The notes below the pieces were generated by a model, which worked only from the letters and a program-made list of their open reading frames with translations, searched no databases and was not told where the DNA came from. A stretch of DNA of 64,000 nt. Origin: Parietaria judaica. Its lineage: Eukaryota; Streptophyta; Magnoliopsida; Rosales; Urticaceae. Both the position numbers and the translations under genes were made by a program. This document shows, in pieces, positions 1-12,789 of this stretch. Numbering within the stretch: position 1 is the stretch's first letter; every line of letters begins with the position of its first letter. The stretch lies in the NCBI GenBank assembly GCA_954871525.1, contig OX940871.1:29362586-29426585 (forward strand). The letters run 5' to 3'.

Positions 1-3000
1 CTCTTGATATATTTAAATTCGTTTGTATAAGCTTTAAAATCATTATTTTTTCAATTGGTTCGAAATTTAAGGTTGTAAGAAATGTAAAATAAAGAAATGC
101 TATAGGAAATGCTATAGCATTTCCTATGGCATTTCTCGGCAACAATTTAATCATTGCATATTTTTGCATGAGAACTCTTGTTATATTCAAATTCCAATGT
201 ATAATTCCTAAAATCATCATTTTTTCAATTGGTTCGAAATTTAAGGTTGTAAAAAATGTCAAATAAAGAAATGCTATAGGAAATGCTATAGCATTTCCTA
301 TGGCATTTATCGTCAACAATTTAATCCTTGCATATTTTTGCATGAGAACGCTTGTAATATTAAAATTTCAATGTATAAGCTCTAAAATCATTATTTTTTC
401 AATTGGTTTTAAATTTAAGGTTGTAAAAAATCAAAGTAAAGAAATGCTATAGGAAATGCTATAGCATTTCCTATGGCATTTCTCGGCAACAATTTAATCC
501 TTGCATATTTTTGCATGAGAACTCTTGTTATATTCAAATTTCAATGTATAAGCCCTAAAATCATTATTTTTTCAATTGGTTTGAAATTTAAGGTTGTAAA
601 AAATGTCAAATAAAGAAATGCTATAGGAAATGCTTTAGCATTTCCTATGGCATTTCTCGTCAACAATTTAATCCTTGCATATTTTTGCATCAGAACTCTT
701 GTTATATTCAAATTCCAATGTATAATCCCTAAAATAATTATTTTTTCAATTGGTTCAAAATTTTAGGTCGTAAACAATGTAAAATAAAGAAATGCTATAG
801 GAAATGCTAGCATTTCCTATGGCATTTCTCGTCAACAATTTAATCCTTGCATATTTTTGCATGAGAACTCTTGTTATATTCAAATTCCAATGTACAAGCT
901 TTAAACTCATTATTTTTTCAATTAGTTCGAAATTTAAGGTTGTAAATAATGTAAAATAAAGAAATGCTATAGGAAATGCTATAGTATTTCCTATGACATT
1001 TCTCGTCTATAATTTAATCCTTGCATATTTTTGCATGAGAACTCTTGTTATATTCAAATTCAAATGTATAAGCTTTGAAATCATTATTTTTTCAATTGTT
1101 TCGAAATTTTAGGTCGTAAACAATGTAAAATAAAGAAATGCTACTATGGCATTTCTCGGCAACAATTTAATCCTTGCATATTTTTGCATGAGAACTCTTG
1201 TTATATTCAAATTCGAAAGTATAAGCCCTAAAATATTTTTTTTTTCAATTGGTTCGAAATTTAAGGTTGTAAGAAATGTAAAATAAAGAAATGCTATAGG
1301 AAATGCTATAGCATTTCCTATGGCATTTCTCGGCAACAATTTAATCATTGCATATTTTTGCATGAGAACTCTTGTTATATTCAAATTCCAATGTATAATT
1401 CCTAAAATCATCATTTTTTCAATTGGTTCGAAATTTAAGGTTGTAAAAAATGTCAAATAAAGAAATGCTATAGGAAATGCTATAGCATTTCCTATGGCAT
1501 TTATCGTCAACAATTTAATCCTTGCATATTTTTGCATGAGAACGCTTGTAATATTAAAATTTCAATGTATAAGCTCTAAAATCATTATTTTTTCAATTGG
1601 TTTTAAATTTAAGGTTGTAAAAAATCAAAGTAAAGAAATGCTATAGGAAATGCTATAGCATTTCCTATGGCATTTCTCGGCAACAATTTAATCCTTGCAT
1701 ATTTTTGCATGAGAACTCTTGTTATATTCAAATTTCAATGTATAAGCCCTAAAATCATTATTTTTTCAATTGGTTTGAAATTTAAGGTTGTAAAAAATGT
1801 CAAATAAAGAAATGCTATAGGAAATGCTTTAGCATTTCCTATGGCATTTCTCGTCAACAATTTAATCCTTGCATATTTTTGCATCAGAACTCTTGTTATA
1901 TTCAAATTCCAATGTATAATCCCTAAAATAATTATTTTTTCAATTGGTTCAAAATTTTAGGTCGTAAACAATGTAAAATAAAGAAATGCTATAGGAAATG
2001 CTAGCATTTCCTATGGCATTTCTCGTCAACAATTTAATCCTTGCATATTTTTGCATGAGAACTCTTGTTATATTCAAATTCCAATGTACAAGCTTTAAAC
2101 TCATTATTTTTTCAATTAGTTCGAAATTTAAGGTTGTAAATAATGTAAAATAAAGAAATGCTATAGGAAATGCTATAGTATTTCCTATGACATTTCTCGT
2201 CTATAATTTAATCCTTGCATATTTTTGCATGAGAACTCTTGTTATATTCAAATTCAAATGTATAAGCTTTGAAATCATTATTTTTTCAATTGTTTCGAAA
2301 TTTTAGGTCGTAAACAATGTAAAATAAAGAAATGCTACTATGGCATTTCTCGGCAACAATTTAATCCTTGCATATTTTTGCATGAGAACTCTTGTTATAT
2401 TCAAATTCGAAAGTATAAGCCCTAAAATATTTTTTTTTTCAATTGGTTCGAAATTTAAGGTTGTAAAAAATGTAAAATAAAGAAATGCTATAGGAAATGC
2501 TATAGCATTTCCTATGGCATTTCTCGGAAACAATTTAATCCTTGCATATTTTTGCATGAGAACTCTTGTTATATTCAAATTCCAATGTATAAGCCCTAAA
2601 ATCATTATTTTTTCAATTGGTTTGAAATTTAAGGTTGTAAAAAATGTCAAATAAAGAAATGCTATAGGAAATGCTAGAATTTCCTATGGCATTTCTCGTC
2701 AACATTTTAATCCTTGCATATTTTTTTCATGAGAACTCTTGTTATATTCAAATTCCAATGTATGAGCCCTAAAGTCATTATTTTTTAAATTGGTTCGAAA
2801 TTTTAGGTCGTAAACAATGTAAAATAAAGAAATGCTAGCATTTCCTATGGCATTTCTCGTCAACAATTTAATCCTTGCATATTTTTGCATGAGAACTCTT
2901 GTTATATTCAAATTTCAATGTATAAGCCCTAAAATCATTATTTTTTCAATTGGTTTGAAATTTAAGGTTGTAAAAAATGTCAAATAAAGAAATGCTATAG

Positions 3001-5291
3001 GAAATGCTTTAGCATTTCCTATGGCATTTCTCGTCAACAATTTAATCCTTGCATATTTTTGCATCAGAACTCTTGTTATATTCAAATTCCAATGTATAAT
3101 CCCTAAAATAAATATTTTTTCAACTGGTTCAAAATTTTAGGTCGTAAACAATGTAAAATAAAGAAATGCTATAGCATTTCTTATGGCATTTCTCGTCAAC
3201 AATTTAATCCTAGCATATTTTTGCATGAGAACTCTTGTTATATTCAAATTCCAATGTATAAGCTTTAAACTCATTATTTTTTCAATTAGTTCGAAATTTA
3301 AGGTTGTAAAAAATGTAAAATAAAGAAATCCTATAGGAAATGCTATAGCATTTCCTATGACATTTCTCGTCTATAATTTAATCCTTGCATATTTTTGAAT
3401 GAGAACTCTTGTTATATTCAAATTCCAATGGATAAGCTTTAAAATCATTATTTTTTCAATTGGTTCGAAATTTTAGGTCGTAAACAATGTAAAATAAAGA
3501 AATGCTACTATGGCATTTCTCGGCAACAATTTAATCCTTGCATATTTTTGCATGAGAACTCTTGTTATATTCAAATTCGAAAGTATAAGCCCTAAAATCA
3601 TTTTTTTTTTCAATTGGTTCGAAATTTAAGGTTGTAAAAAATGTAAAATAAAGAAATGCTATAAGAAATGCTATAGCATTTCCTATGGCATTTCTCGGCA
3701 ACAATTTAATCCTTGCATATTTTTGCATGAGAACTCTTGTTATATTCAAATTCCAATGTATAAGCCCTAAAATCATTATTTTTTCAATTGGTTCAAAATT
3801 TAAGGTTGTAAAAAATGTCAAATAAAGAAATGCTATAGGAAATGCTAGAATTTCCTATGGCATTTCTCGTCAACATTTTAATCCTTACATATTTTTGCAT
3901 TAAAACTCTTGTTATATTCAAATTTCAATGTATAAGCCCTAAAATCATTATTTTTTCAATTGGTTCAAAATTTTAGGTCGTAAACAATGTAAAATAAAGA
4001 AATTCTATAGGAAATGCTATAGCATTTATGGCATTTCTCGTCAACAATTTAATCCTTGCATATTTTTACATGAGAACTCTTGTTATATTAAAATTCCAAT
4101 GTATAAGCTTTAAAATCATTATTTTTTCAATTGGTTTGAAATTTAAGGTTGTAAAAAATGTAAAATAAAGAAATGCAATAGGAAATGCTATAGCATTTCC
4201 TATGGCATTTCTCGTCAACAATTTAATCCTTGCATATTTTTGCATGAGAACTCTTGTTATATTCAAATTCCAATGTATAAGCCCTAAAATCATTATTTTT
4301 TCAATTAGTTCGAAATTTAAGGTTGTAAAAAATGTCAAATAAAGAAATGATGTAGGAAATACTATAGCATTTCCTATGGCATTTCTCGTCAACAACTTAA
4401 TCCTTGCATATTTTTGCATAAGAACTGTTGTTATATTCAAATTCCAATGTATAAGCCCTAAAATCATTATTTTTTCAATTGATTCGAAATTTAAGGTTGT
4501 AAAAAATTTAAAATAAAGAAATTATATAGGAAATTATATAGCATTTCATAAGGCATTTCTCGTCAACATTTTAATCCTTGCATATTTTTACATGAGAACT
4601 CTTGTTATATTCAAATTCCAATATATAAGCCCTAAAATCATTATTTTTTCAATTGGTTCAAAATTTTAGGTCGTAAACAATGTAAAATAAAGAAATGCTA
4701 TAGGAAATGCTATAGCATTTCTTATGGCATTTCTCGTCAACAATTTAATCCTTGCATATTTTTGCATGAGAACTCTTGTTATATTCAAATTCCAATGTAT
4801 AAGCCCTAAAATCATTATTTTTTCAATTGGTTCGAAATTTAAGGTTGTAAAAAATGTAAAATAAAGAAATGCTATAGGAAATGCTATAGCATTTCGTATG
4901 GCATTTCTCGTCAACAATTTAATCCTTGCATATTTTTGCATGAGAACTCTTGTTATATTCAAATTCCAATGTATAAGCCCTAAAATCATTATTTTTTCAA
5001 TTTGTTCGACTTTTAGGTCGTAAACAATGTAAAATAAAGAAATGCTATAGGAAATGCTATAGCATTTCCTATGGAATTTAACGTCAACAATTTAATCCTT
5101 GCATATTTTTGCATGAGAACTCTTTTTATATTCAAATTCCAATGTATAAGCCCTAAAATCATTATTTTTTCAATTGGTTCGAAAGTTTAGGTCGTAAACA
5201 ATGTAAAATAAAGAAATGCTATAGGAAATGCTAGCATTTCCTATGGCATTTCTCGTCAACAATTTAATCCTTGCATATTTTTGCATGAGAA
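1..5291 (+). repeat. 4.09-kb higher-order repeat, copy 1 (with internal duplication)
   Basis: The copy begins at the diagnostic monomer CTCTTGATATATTTAAATTC, which recurs at 5,292 and in near-identical form at 9,378. Other markers recur in the same order, including CATAAGGCATTTC near 4,550 and 8,630, GGAATTTAACGTCAAC near 5,070 and 9,155, and the frame-shifted GCTACTATGGC monomers. This copy is about 1.2 kb longer than copy 2 because of a 1,194-bp tandem duplication at its start. The true left end may lie outside the window. Confidence 0.85.
61..2448 (+). repeat. 1,194-bp tandem duplication (7 monomers, two copies)
   Basis: Bases 61-1,254 and 1,255-2,448 are near-identical at an offset of 1,194 bp, about seven monomers. 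Both copies contain the same private variants: AATTCCTAAAATCATCATT, a TAATCATTGC monomer, the CTATGACATTTCTCGTC monomer, and GCTACTATGG followed by TTCGAAAGTATAAGCCC. In HOR copy 2 the segment occurs once, so this is a later duplication confined to copy 1. Confidence 0.85.
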
Positions 5292-8200
5292 CTCTTGATA
5301 TATTTAAATTCGTTTGTATAAGCTTTAAAATCATTATTTTTTCAATTGGTTCGAAATTTAAGGTTGTAAGAAATGTAAAATAAAGAAATGCTATAGGAAA
5401 TGCTATAGCATTTCCTATGGCATTTCTCGGCAACAATTTAATCATTGCATATTTTTGCATGAGAACTCTTGTTATATTCAAATTCCAATGTATAATCCCT
5501 AAAATCATCATTTTTTCAATTGGTTCGAAATTTAAGGTTGTAAAAAATGTCAAATAAAGAAATGCTATAGGAAATGCTATAGCATTTCCTATGGCATTTA
5601 TCGTCAACAATTTAATCCTTGCATATTTTTGCATGAGAACGCTTGTAATATTAAAATTTCAATGTATAAGCTCTAAAATCATTATTTTTTCAATTGGTTT
5701 TAAATTTAAGGTTGTAAAAAATCAAAGTAAAGAAATGCTATAGTAAATGCTATAGCATTTCCTATGGCATTTCTCGGCAACACTTTAATCCTTGCATATT
5801 TTTGCATGAGAACTCTTGTTATATTCAAATTTCAATGTATAAGCCCTAAAATCATTATTTTTTCAATTGGTTTGAAATTTAAGGTTGTAAAAAATGTCAA
5901 ATAAAGAAATGCTATAGGAAATGCTCTATGGCATTTCTCGTCAACAATTTAATCCTTGCATATTTTTGCATCAGAACTCTTGTTATATTCAAATTCCAAT
6001 GTATAATCCCTAAAATAATTATTTTTTCAATTGGTTCAAAATTTTAGGTCGTAAACAATGTAAAATAAAGAAATGCTATTGGAAATGCTAGCATTTCCTA
6101 TGGCATTTCTCGTCAACAATTTAATCCTTGCATATTTTTGCATGAGAACTCTTGTTATATTCAAATTCCAATGTATAAGCTTTAAACTCATTATTTTTTC
6201 AATTAGTTCGAAATTTAAGGTTGTAAATAATGTAAAATAAAGAAATGCTATAGGAAATGCTATAGCATTTCCTATGACATTTCTCGTCTATAATTTAATC
6301 CTTGCATATTTTTGCATGAGAACTCTTGTTATATTCAAATTCCAATGTATAAGCTTTGAAATCATTATTTTTTCAATTGTTTCGAAATTTTAGGTCGTAA
6401 ACAATGTAAAATAAAGAAATGCTACTATGGCTTTTCTCGGCAACAATTTAATCCTTGCATATTTTTGCATGAGAACTCTTGTTATATTCAAATTCGAAAG
6501 TATAAGCCCTAAAATATTTTTTTTTTCAATTGGTTCGAAATTTGAGGTTGTAAAAAATGTAAAATAAAGAAATGCTATAGGAAATGCTATAGCATTTCCT
6601 ATGGCATTTCTCGGAAACAATTTAATCCTTGCATATTTTTGCATGAGAACTCTTGTTATATTCAAATTCCAATGTATAAGCCCTAAAATCATTATTTTTT
6701 CAATTGGTTCGAAATTTAAGGTTGTAAAAAATGTCAAATAAAGAAATACTATAGGAAATGCTAGAATTTCCTATGGCATTTCTCGTCAACATTTTAATCC
6801 TTGCATATTTTTTTCATGAGAACTCTTGTTATATTCAAATTCCAATGTATAAGCCCTAAAGTCATTATTTTTTAAATTGGTTCGAAATTTTAGGTCGTAA
6901 ACAATGTAAAATAAAGAAATGCTAGCATTTCCTATGGCATTTCTCGTCAACAATTTAATCCTTGCATATTTTTGCATGAGAACTCTTGTTATATTCAAAT
7001 TTCAATATATAAGCCCTAAAATCATTATTTTTTCAATTGGTTTGAAATTTAAGGTTGTAAAAAATGTCAAATAAAGAAATGCTATAGGAAATGCTTTAGC
7101 ATTTCCTATGGCATTTCTCGTCAACAATTTAATCCTTGCACATTTTTGCATCAGAACTCTTGTTATATTCAAATTCCAATGTATAATCCCTAAAATAAAT
7201 ATTTTTTCAATTGGTTCAAAATTTTAGGTCGTAAACAATGTAAAATAAAGAAATGCTATAGGAAATGCTAGCATTTCCTATGGCATTTCTCGTCAACAAT
7301 TTAATCCTAGCATATTTTTGCATGAGAACTCTTGTTATATTCAAATTCCAATGTATAAGCTTTAAACTCATTATTTTTTCAATTAGTTCGAAATTTAAGG
7401 TTGTAAAAAATGTAAAATAAAGAAATGCTATAGGAAATGCTATAGCATTTCCTATGACATTTCTCGTCTATAATTTAATCCTTGCATATTTTTGCATGAG
7501 AACTCTTGTTATATTCAAATTCCAATGTATAAGCTTTAAAATCATTATTTTTTCAATTGGTTCGAAATTTTAGGTCGTAAACAATGTAAAATAAAGAAAT
7601 GCTACTATGGCATTTCTCGGCAACAATTTAATCCTTGCATATTTTTGCATGAGAACTCTTGTTATATTCAAATTCGAAAGTATAAGCCCTAAAATCATTT
7701 TTTTTTCAATTGGTTCGAAATTTAAGGTTGTAAAAAATGTAAAATAAAGAAATGCTATAGCATTTCCAATGGCATTTCTCGGCAACCATTTAATCCTTGC
7801 ATATTTTTGCATGAGAACTCTTGTTATATTCAAATTCCAATGTATAAGCCCTAAAATTATTATTTTTTCAATTGGTTCGAAATTTAAGGTTGTAAAAAAT
7901 GTCAAATAAAGAAATGCTATAGGAAATGCTAGAATTTCCTATGGTATTTCTCGTCAATATTTTAATCCTTACATATTTTTGCATGAAAACTCTTGTTATA
8001 TTCAAATTTCAATGTATAAGCCCTAAAATCACTATTTTTTCAATTGGTTCAAAATTTTAGGTCGTAAACAATGTAAAATAAAGAAATGCTATAGGAAATG
8101 CTATAGCATTTATGGCATTTCTCGTCAACAATTTAATCCTTGCATATTTTTACATGAGAACTCTTGTTAAATTAAAATTCCAATGTATAAGCTTTAAAAT

Positions 8201-9377
8201 CATTATTTTTTCAATTGGTTTGAAATTTAAGGTTGTAAAAAATGTAAAATAAAGAAATGCAATAGGAAATGCTATAGCATTTTCTATGGCATTTCTCGTC
8301 AACAATTTAATCCTTGCATATTTTTGCATGAGAACTCTTGTTATATTCAAATTCCAATGTATAAGCCCTAAAATCATTATTTTTTCAATTAGTTCGAAAT
8401 TTAAGGTTGTAAAAAATGTCAAATAAAGAAATGATGTAGGAAATACTATAGCATTTCCTATGGCATTTCTCGTCAACAATTTAATCCTTGCATATTTTTG
8501 CATAAGAACTGTTGTTATATTCAAATTCCAATGTATAAGCCCTAAAATCATTATTTTTTCAATTGATTCGAAATTTAAGGTTGTAAAAAATTTAAAATAA
8601 AGAAATTATATAGGAAATTATATAGCATTTCATAAGGCATTTCTCGTCAACATTTTAATCCTTGCATATTTTTACATGAGAACTCTTGTTATATTCAAAT
8701 TCCAATATATAAGCCCTAAAATCATTATTTTTTCAATTGGTTCAAAATTTTAGGTCGTAAACAATGTAAAATAAAGAAATGCTATAGGAAATGCTATAGC
8801 ATTTCTTATGGCATTTCTCGTCAACAATTTAATCCTTGCATATTTTTGCATGAGAACTCTTGTTATATTCAAATTCCAATGTATAAGCCCTAAAATCATT
8901 ATTTTTTCAATTGGTTCGAAATTTAAGGTTGTAAAAAATGTAAAATAAAGAAATGCTATAGGAAATGCTATAGCATTTCGTATGGCTTTTCTCGTCAACA
9001 ATTTAATCCTTGCATATTTTTTCATGAGAACTCTTGTTATATTCAAATTCCAATGTATAAGCCCTAAAATCATTATTTTTTCAATTTGTTCGACTTTTAG
9101 GTCGTAAACAATGTAAAATAAAGAAATGCTATAGGAAATGCTATAGCATTTCCTATGGAATTTAACGTCAACAATTTAATCCTTGCATATTTTTGCATGA
9201 GAACTCTTTTTATATTCAAATTCCAATGTATAAGCCCTAAAATCATTATTTTTTCAATTGGTTCGAAAGTTTAGGTCGTAAACAATGTAAAATAAAGAAA
9301 TGCTATAGGAAATGCTATAGCATTTCTTATGGCATTTCTCGTCAACAATTTAATCCTTGCATATTTTTGCATGAGAA
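5292..9377 (+). repeat. 4.09-kb higher-order repeat, copy 2 (4,086 bp)
   Basis: This is the complete reference copy of the HOR, 4,086 bp or about 24 monomers, many shortened by small palindrome deletions. It is collinear with copy 1 (offsets about 4,084-4,097 bp) and with copy 3 (offsets about 4,086-4,089 bp over the first two thirds). Small differences from copy 1 include a palindrome deletion near 5,925 and single-base changes throughout. Confidence 0.87.
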
Positions 9378-12300
9378 CTCTTGATATATTTAAATTCTTT
9401 TGTATAAGCTTTAAAATCATTATTTTTTCAATTGGTTCGAAATTTAAGGTTGTAAGAAATGTAAAATAAAGAAATGCTATAGGAAATGCTATAGCATTTC
9501 CTATGGCATTTCTCGGCAACAATTTAATCCTTGCATATTTTTGCATGAGAACTCTTGTTATATTCAAATTCCAATGTATAATCCCTAAAATCATTATTTT
9601 TTCAATTGGTTCGAAATTTAAGGTTGTAAAAAATGTCAAATAAAGAAATGCTATAGGAAATGCTATAGCATTTCCTATGGCATTTATCGTCAACAATTTA
9701 ATCCTTGCATATTTTTGCATGAGAACGCTTGTAATATTAAAATTTCAATGTATAAGCCCTAAAATCATTATTTTTTCAATTGGTTTTAAATTTAAGGTTG
9801 TAAAAAATCAAAGTAAAGAAATGCTATAGGAAATGCTATTTCCTATGGCATTTCTCGGCAACAATTTAATCCTTGCATATTTTTGCATGAGAACTCTTGT
9901 TATATTCAAATTTCAATGTATAAGCCCTAAAATCATTATTTTTTCAATTGGTTTGAAATTTAAGGTTGTAAAAAATGTCAAATAAAGAAATGCTATAGGA
10001 AATGCTTAGCATTTCCTATGGCATTTCTCGTCAACAATTTAATCCTTGCATATTTTTGCATAAGAACTCTTGTTATATTCAAATTCCAATGTATAATCCC
10101 TAAAATAATTATTTTTTCAATTGGTTCAAAATTTTAGGTCGTAAACAATGTAAAATAAAGAAATGCTATAGGAAATGCTAGCATTTCCTATGGCATTTCT
10201 CGTCAACAATTTAATCCTTGCATATTTTTGCTTGAGAACTCTTGTTATATTCAAATTCCAATGTATAAGCTTTAAACTCATTATTTTTTCAATTAGTTCG
10301 AAATTTAAGGTTGTAAAAATGTAAAATAAAGAAATTCTATAGGAAATGCTATAGCATTTCCTATGACATTTCTCGTCTATAATTTAATCCTTGCATATTT
10401 TTGCATGAGAACTCTTGTTATATTCAAATTCCAATGTATAAGCTTTGAAATCATTATTTTTTCAATTGTTTCGAAATTTTAGGTCGTAAACAATGTAAAA
10501 TAAAGAAATGCTACTATGGCATTTCTCGGCAACAATTTAATCCTTGCATATTTTTGCATGAGAACTCTTGTTATATTCAAATTCGAAAGTATAAGCCCTA
10601 AAATATTTTTTTTTTCAATTGGTTCGAAATTTAAGGTTGTAAAAAATGTAAAATAAAGAAATGCTATAGGAAATGCTATAACATTTCCTATGGCATTTCT
10701 CGGAAACAATTTAATCCTTGCATATTTTTGCATGAGAACTCTTGTTATATTCAAATTCCAATGTATAAGCCCTAAAATCATTATTTTTTCAATTGGTTCG
10801 AAATTTAAGGTTGTAAAAAATGTCAAATAAAGAAATGCTATAGGAAATGCTAGAATTTCCTATGGCATTTCTCGTCAACATTTTAATCCTTGCATATTTT
10901 TTCATGAGAACTCTTGTTATATTCAAATTCCAATGTATAAGCCCTAAAGTCATTATTTTTTAAATTGGTTCGAAATTTTAGGTCGTAAACAATGTAAAAT
11001 AAAGAAATGCTAGCATTTCCTATGGCATTTCTCGTCAACAATTTAATCCTTGCATATTTTTGCATGAGAACTCTTGTTATATTAAAATTCCAATGTATAA
11101 GCTTTAAAATCATTATTTTTTCAATTGGTTTGAAATTTAAGGTTGTAAAAAATGTAAAATAAAGAAATGCAATAGGAAATGCTATAGCATTTCCTATGGC
11201 ATTTCTCGTCAACAATTTAATCCTTGCATATTTTTGCATGAGAACTCTTGTTATATTCAAATTCCAATGTATAAGCCCTAAAATCATTATTTTTTCAATT
11301 GGTTCGAAATTTAAGGTTGTAAAAAATGTCAAATAAAGAAATGATGTAGGAAATACTATAGCATTTCCTATCGCATTTCTCGTCAACAATTTAATCCTTG
11401 CATATTTTTGCATGAGAACTCTTGTTATATTCAAATTCCAATGTATAAGCCCTAAAATCATTATTTTTTCAATTGATTCGAAATTTAAGGTTGTAAAAAA
11501 TGTAAAATAAAGAAATTCTATAGGAAATTCTACAGCATTTCATAAGGCATTTCTCGTCAACATTTTAATCCTTGCATATTTTTACATGCGAACTCTTGTT
11601 ATATTCAAATTCCAATGTATAAGCCCTAAAATCATTATTTTTTAAATTGGTTCAAAATTTTAGGTCGTAAACAATGTAAAATAAAGAAATGCTATAGGAA
11701 ATGCTATAGCATTTCTTATGGCATTTCTCGTCAACAATTTAATCCTTGCATATTTTTGCATGAGAACTCTTATAATATTCAAATTCCAATGTATAAGCCC
11801 TAAAATCATTATTTTTTCAATTGGTTCGAAATTTAAGGTTGTAAAAAATGTAAAATAAAGAAATGCTATAGGAAACGCTATAGCATTTCGTATGGCATTT
11901 CTCGTCAACAATTTAATCCTTGCATATTTTTGCATGAGAACTCTTGTTATATTCAAATTCCAATGTATAAGCCCTAAAATCATTATTTTTTCAATTTGTT
12001 CAACTTTTAGGTCGTAAACAATGTAAAATAAAGAAATGCTATAGGAAATGCTAGCATTTCCTATGGCATTTCTCGTCAACAATTTAATCCTTGCATATTT
12101 TTTCATGAGAACTCTTGTTATATTAAAATTCCAATGTATAAGCTTGAAAATCATTATTTTTTCAATTGGTTTGAAATTTAAGGTTGTAAAAAATGTAAAA
12201 TAAAGAAATGCAATAGGAAATGCTATAGCATTTCCTATGGCATTTCTCGTCAACAATTTAATCCTTGCATATTTTTGCATGAGAACTCTTGTTATATTCA

Positions 12301-12789
12301 AATTCCAATGTATAAGGTCTAAAATCATTATTTTTTCAATTGGTTCGAAATTTAAGGTTGTAAAAAATGTGAAATAAAGAAATGCAATAGGAAATGCTAT
12401 AGCATTTCGTATGGCATTTCTCGTCAACAATTTAATCCTTGCATATTTTTGCATGAGAACTCTTGTTATATTAAAATTCCAATGTATAAGCCCTAAAATC
12501 ATTATTTTTTAATTTGTTCGACTTTTAGGTCGTAAACAATGTAAAATAAAGAAATGCTATAGGAAATGCTATAGCATTTCCTATGGAATTTAACGTCAAC
12601 AATTTAATCCTTGCATATTTTTGCATGAGAACTCTTGTTATATTCAAATTCCAATGTATAAGCCCCTAAAATCATTATTTTTTCAATTGGTTCGAAATTT
12701 TAGGTCGTAAACAATGTACAATAAAGAAATGCTATAGGAAATGCATTTCTCGTCAACAATTTAATCCTTGCATATTTTTGCATGATGAA
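9378..12789 (+). repeat. 4.09-kb higher-order repeat, copy 3 (shortened, 3,412 bp)
   Basis: The copy is collinear with copy 2 up to about 11.0 kb and then rejoins it after loss of about four monomers, ending before the next marker monomer at 12,790 (TTCAAATTCGTTTGTATAAG). It is more diverged than copies 1 and 2 are from each other. The palindrome beside its right edge, near 12,740, has collapsed to GGAAATGCATTTC. Confidence 0.75.
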
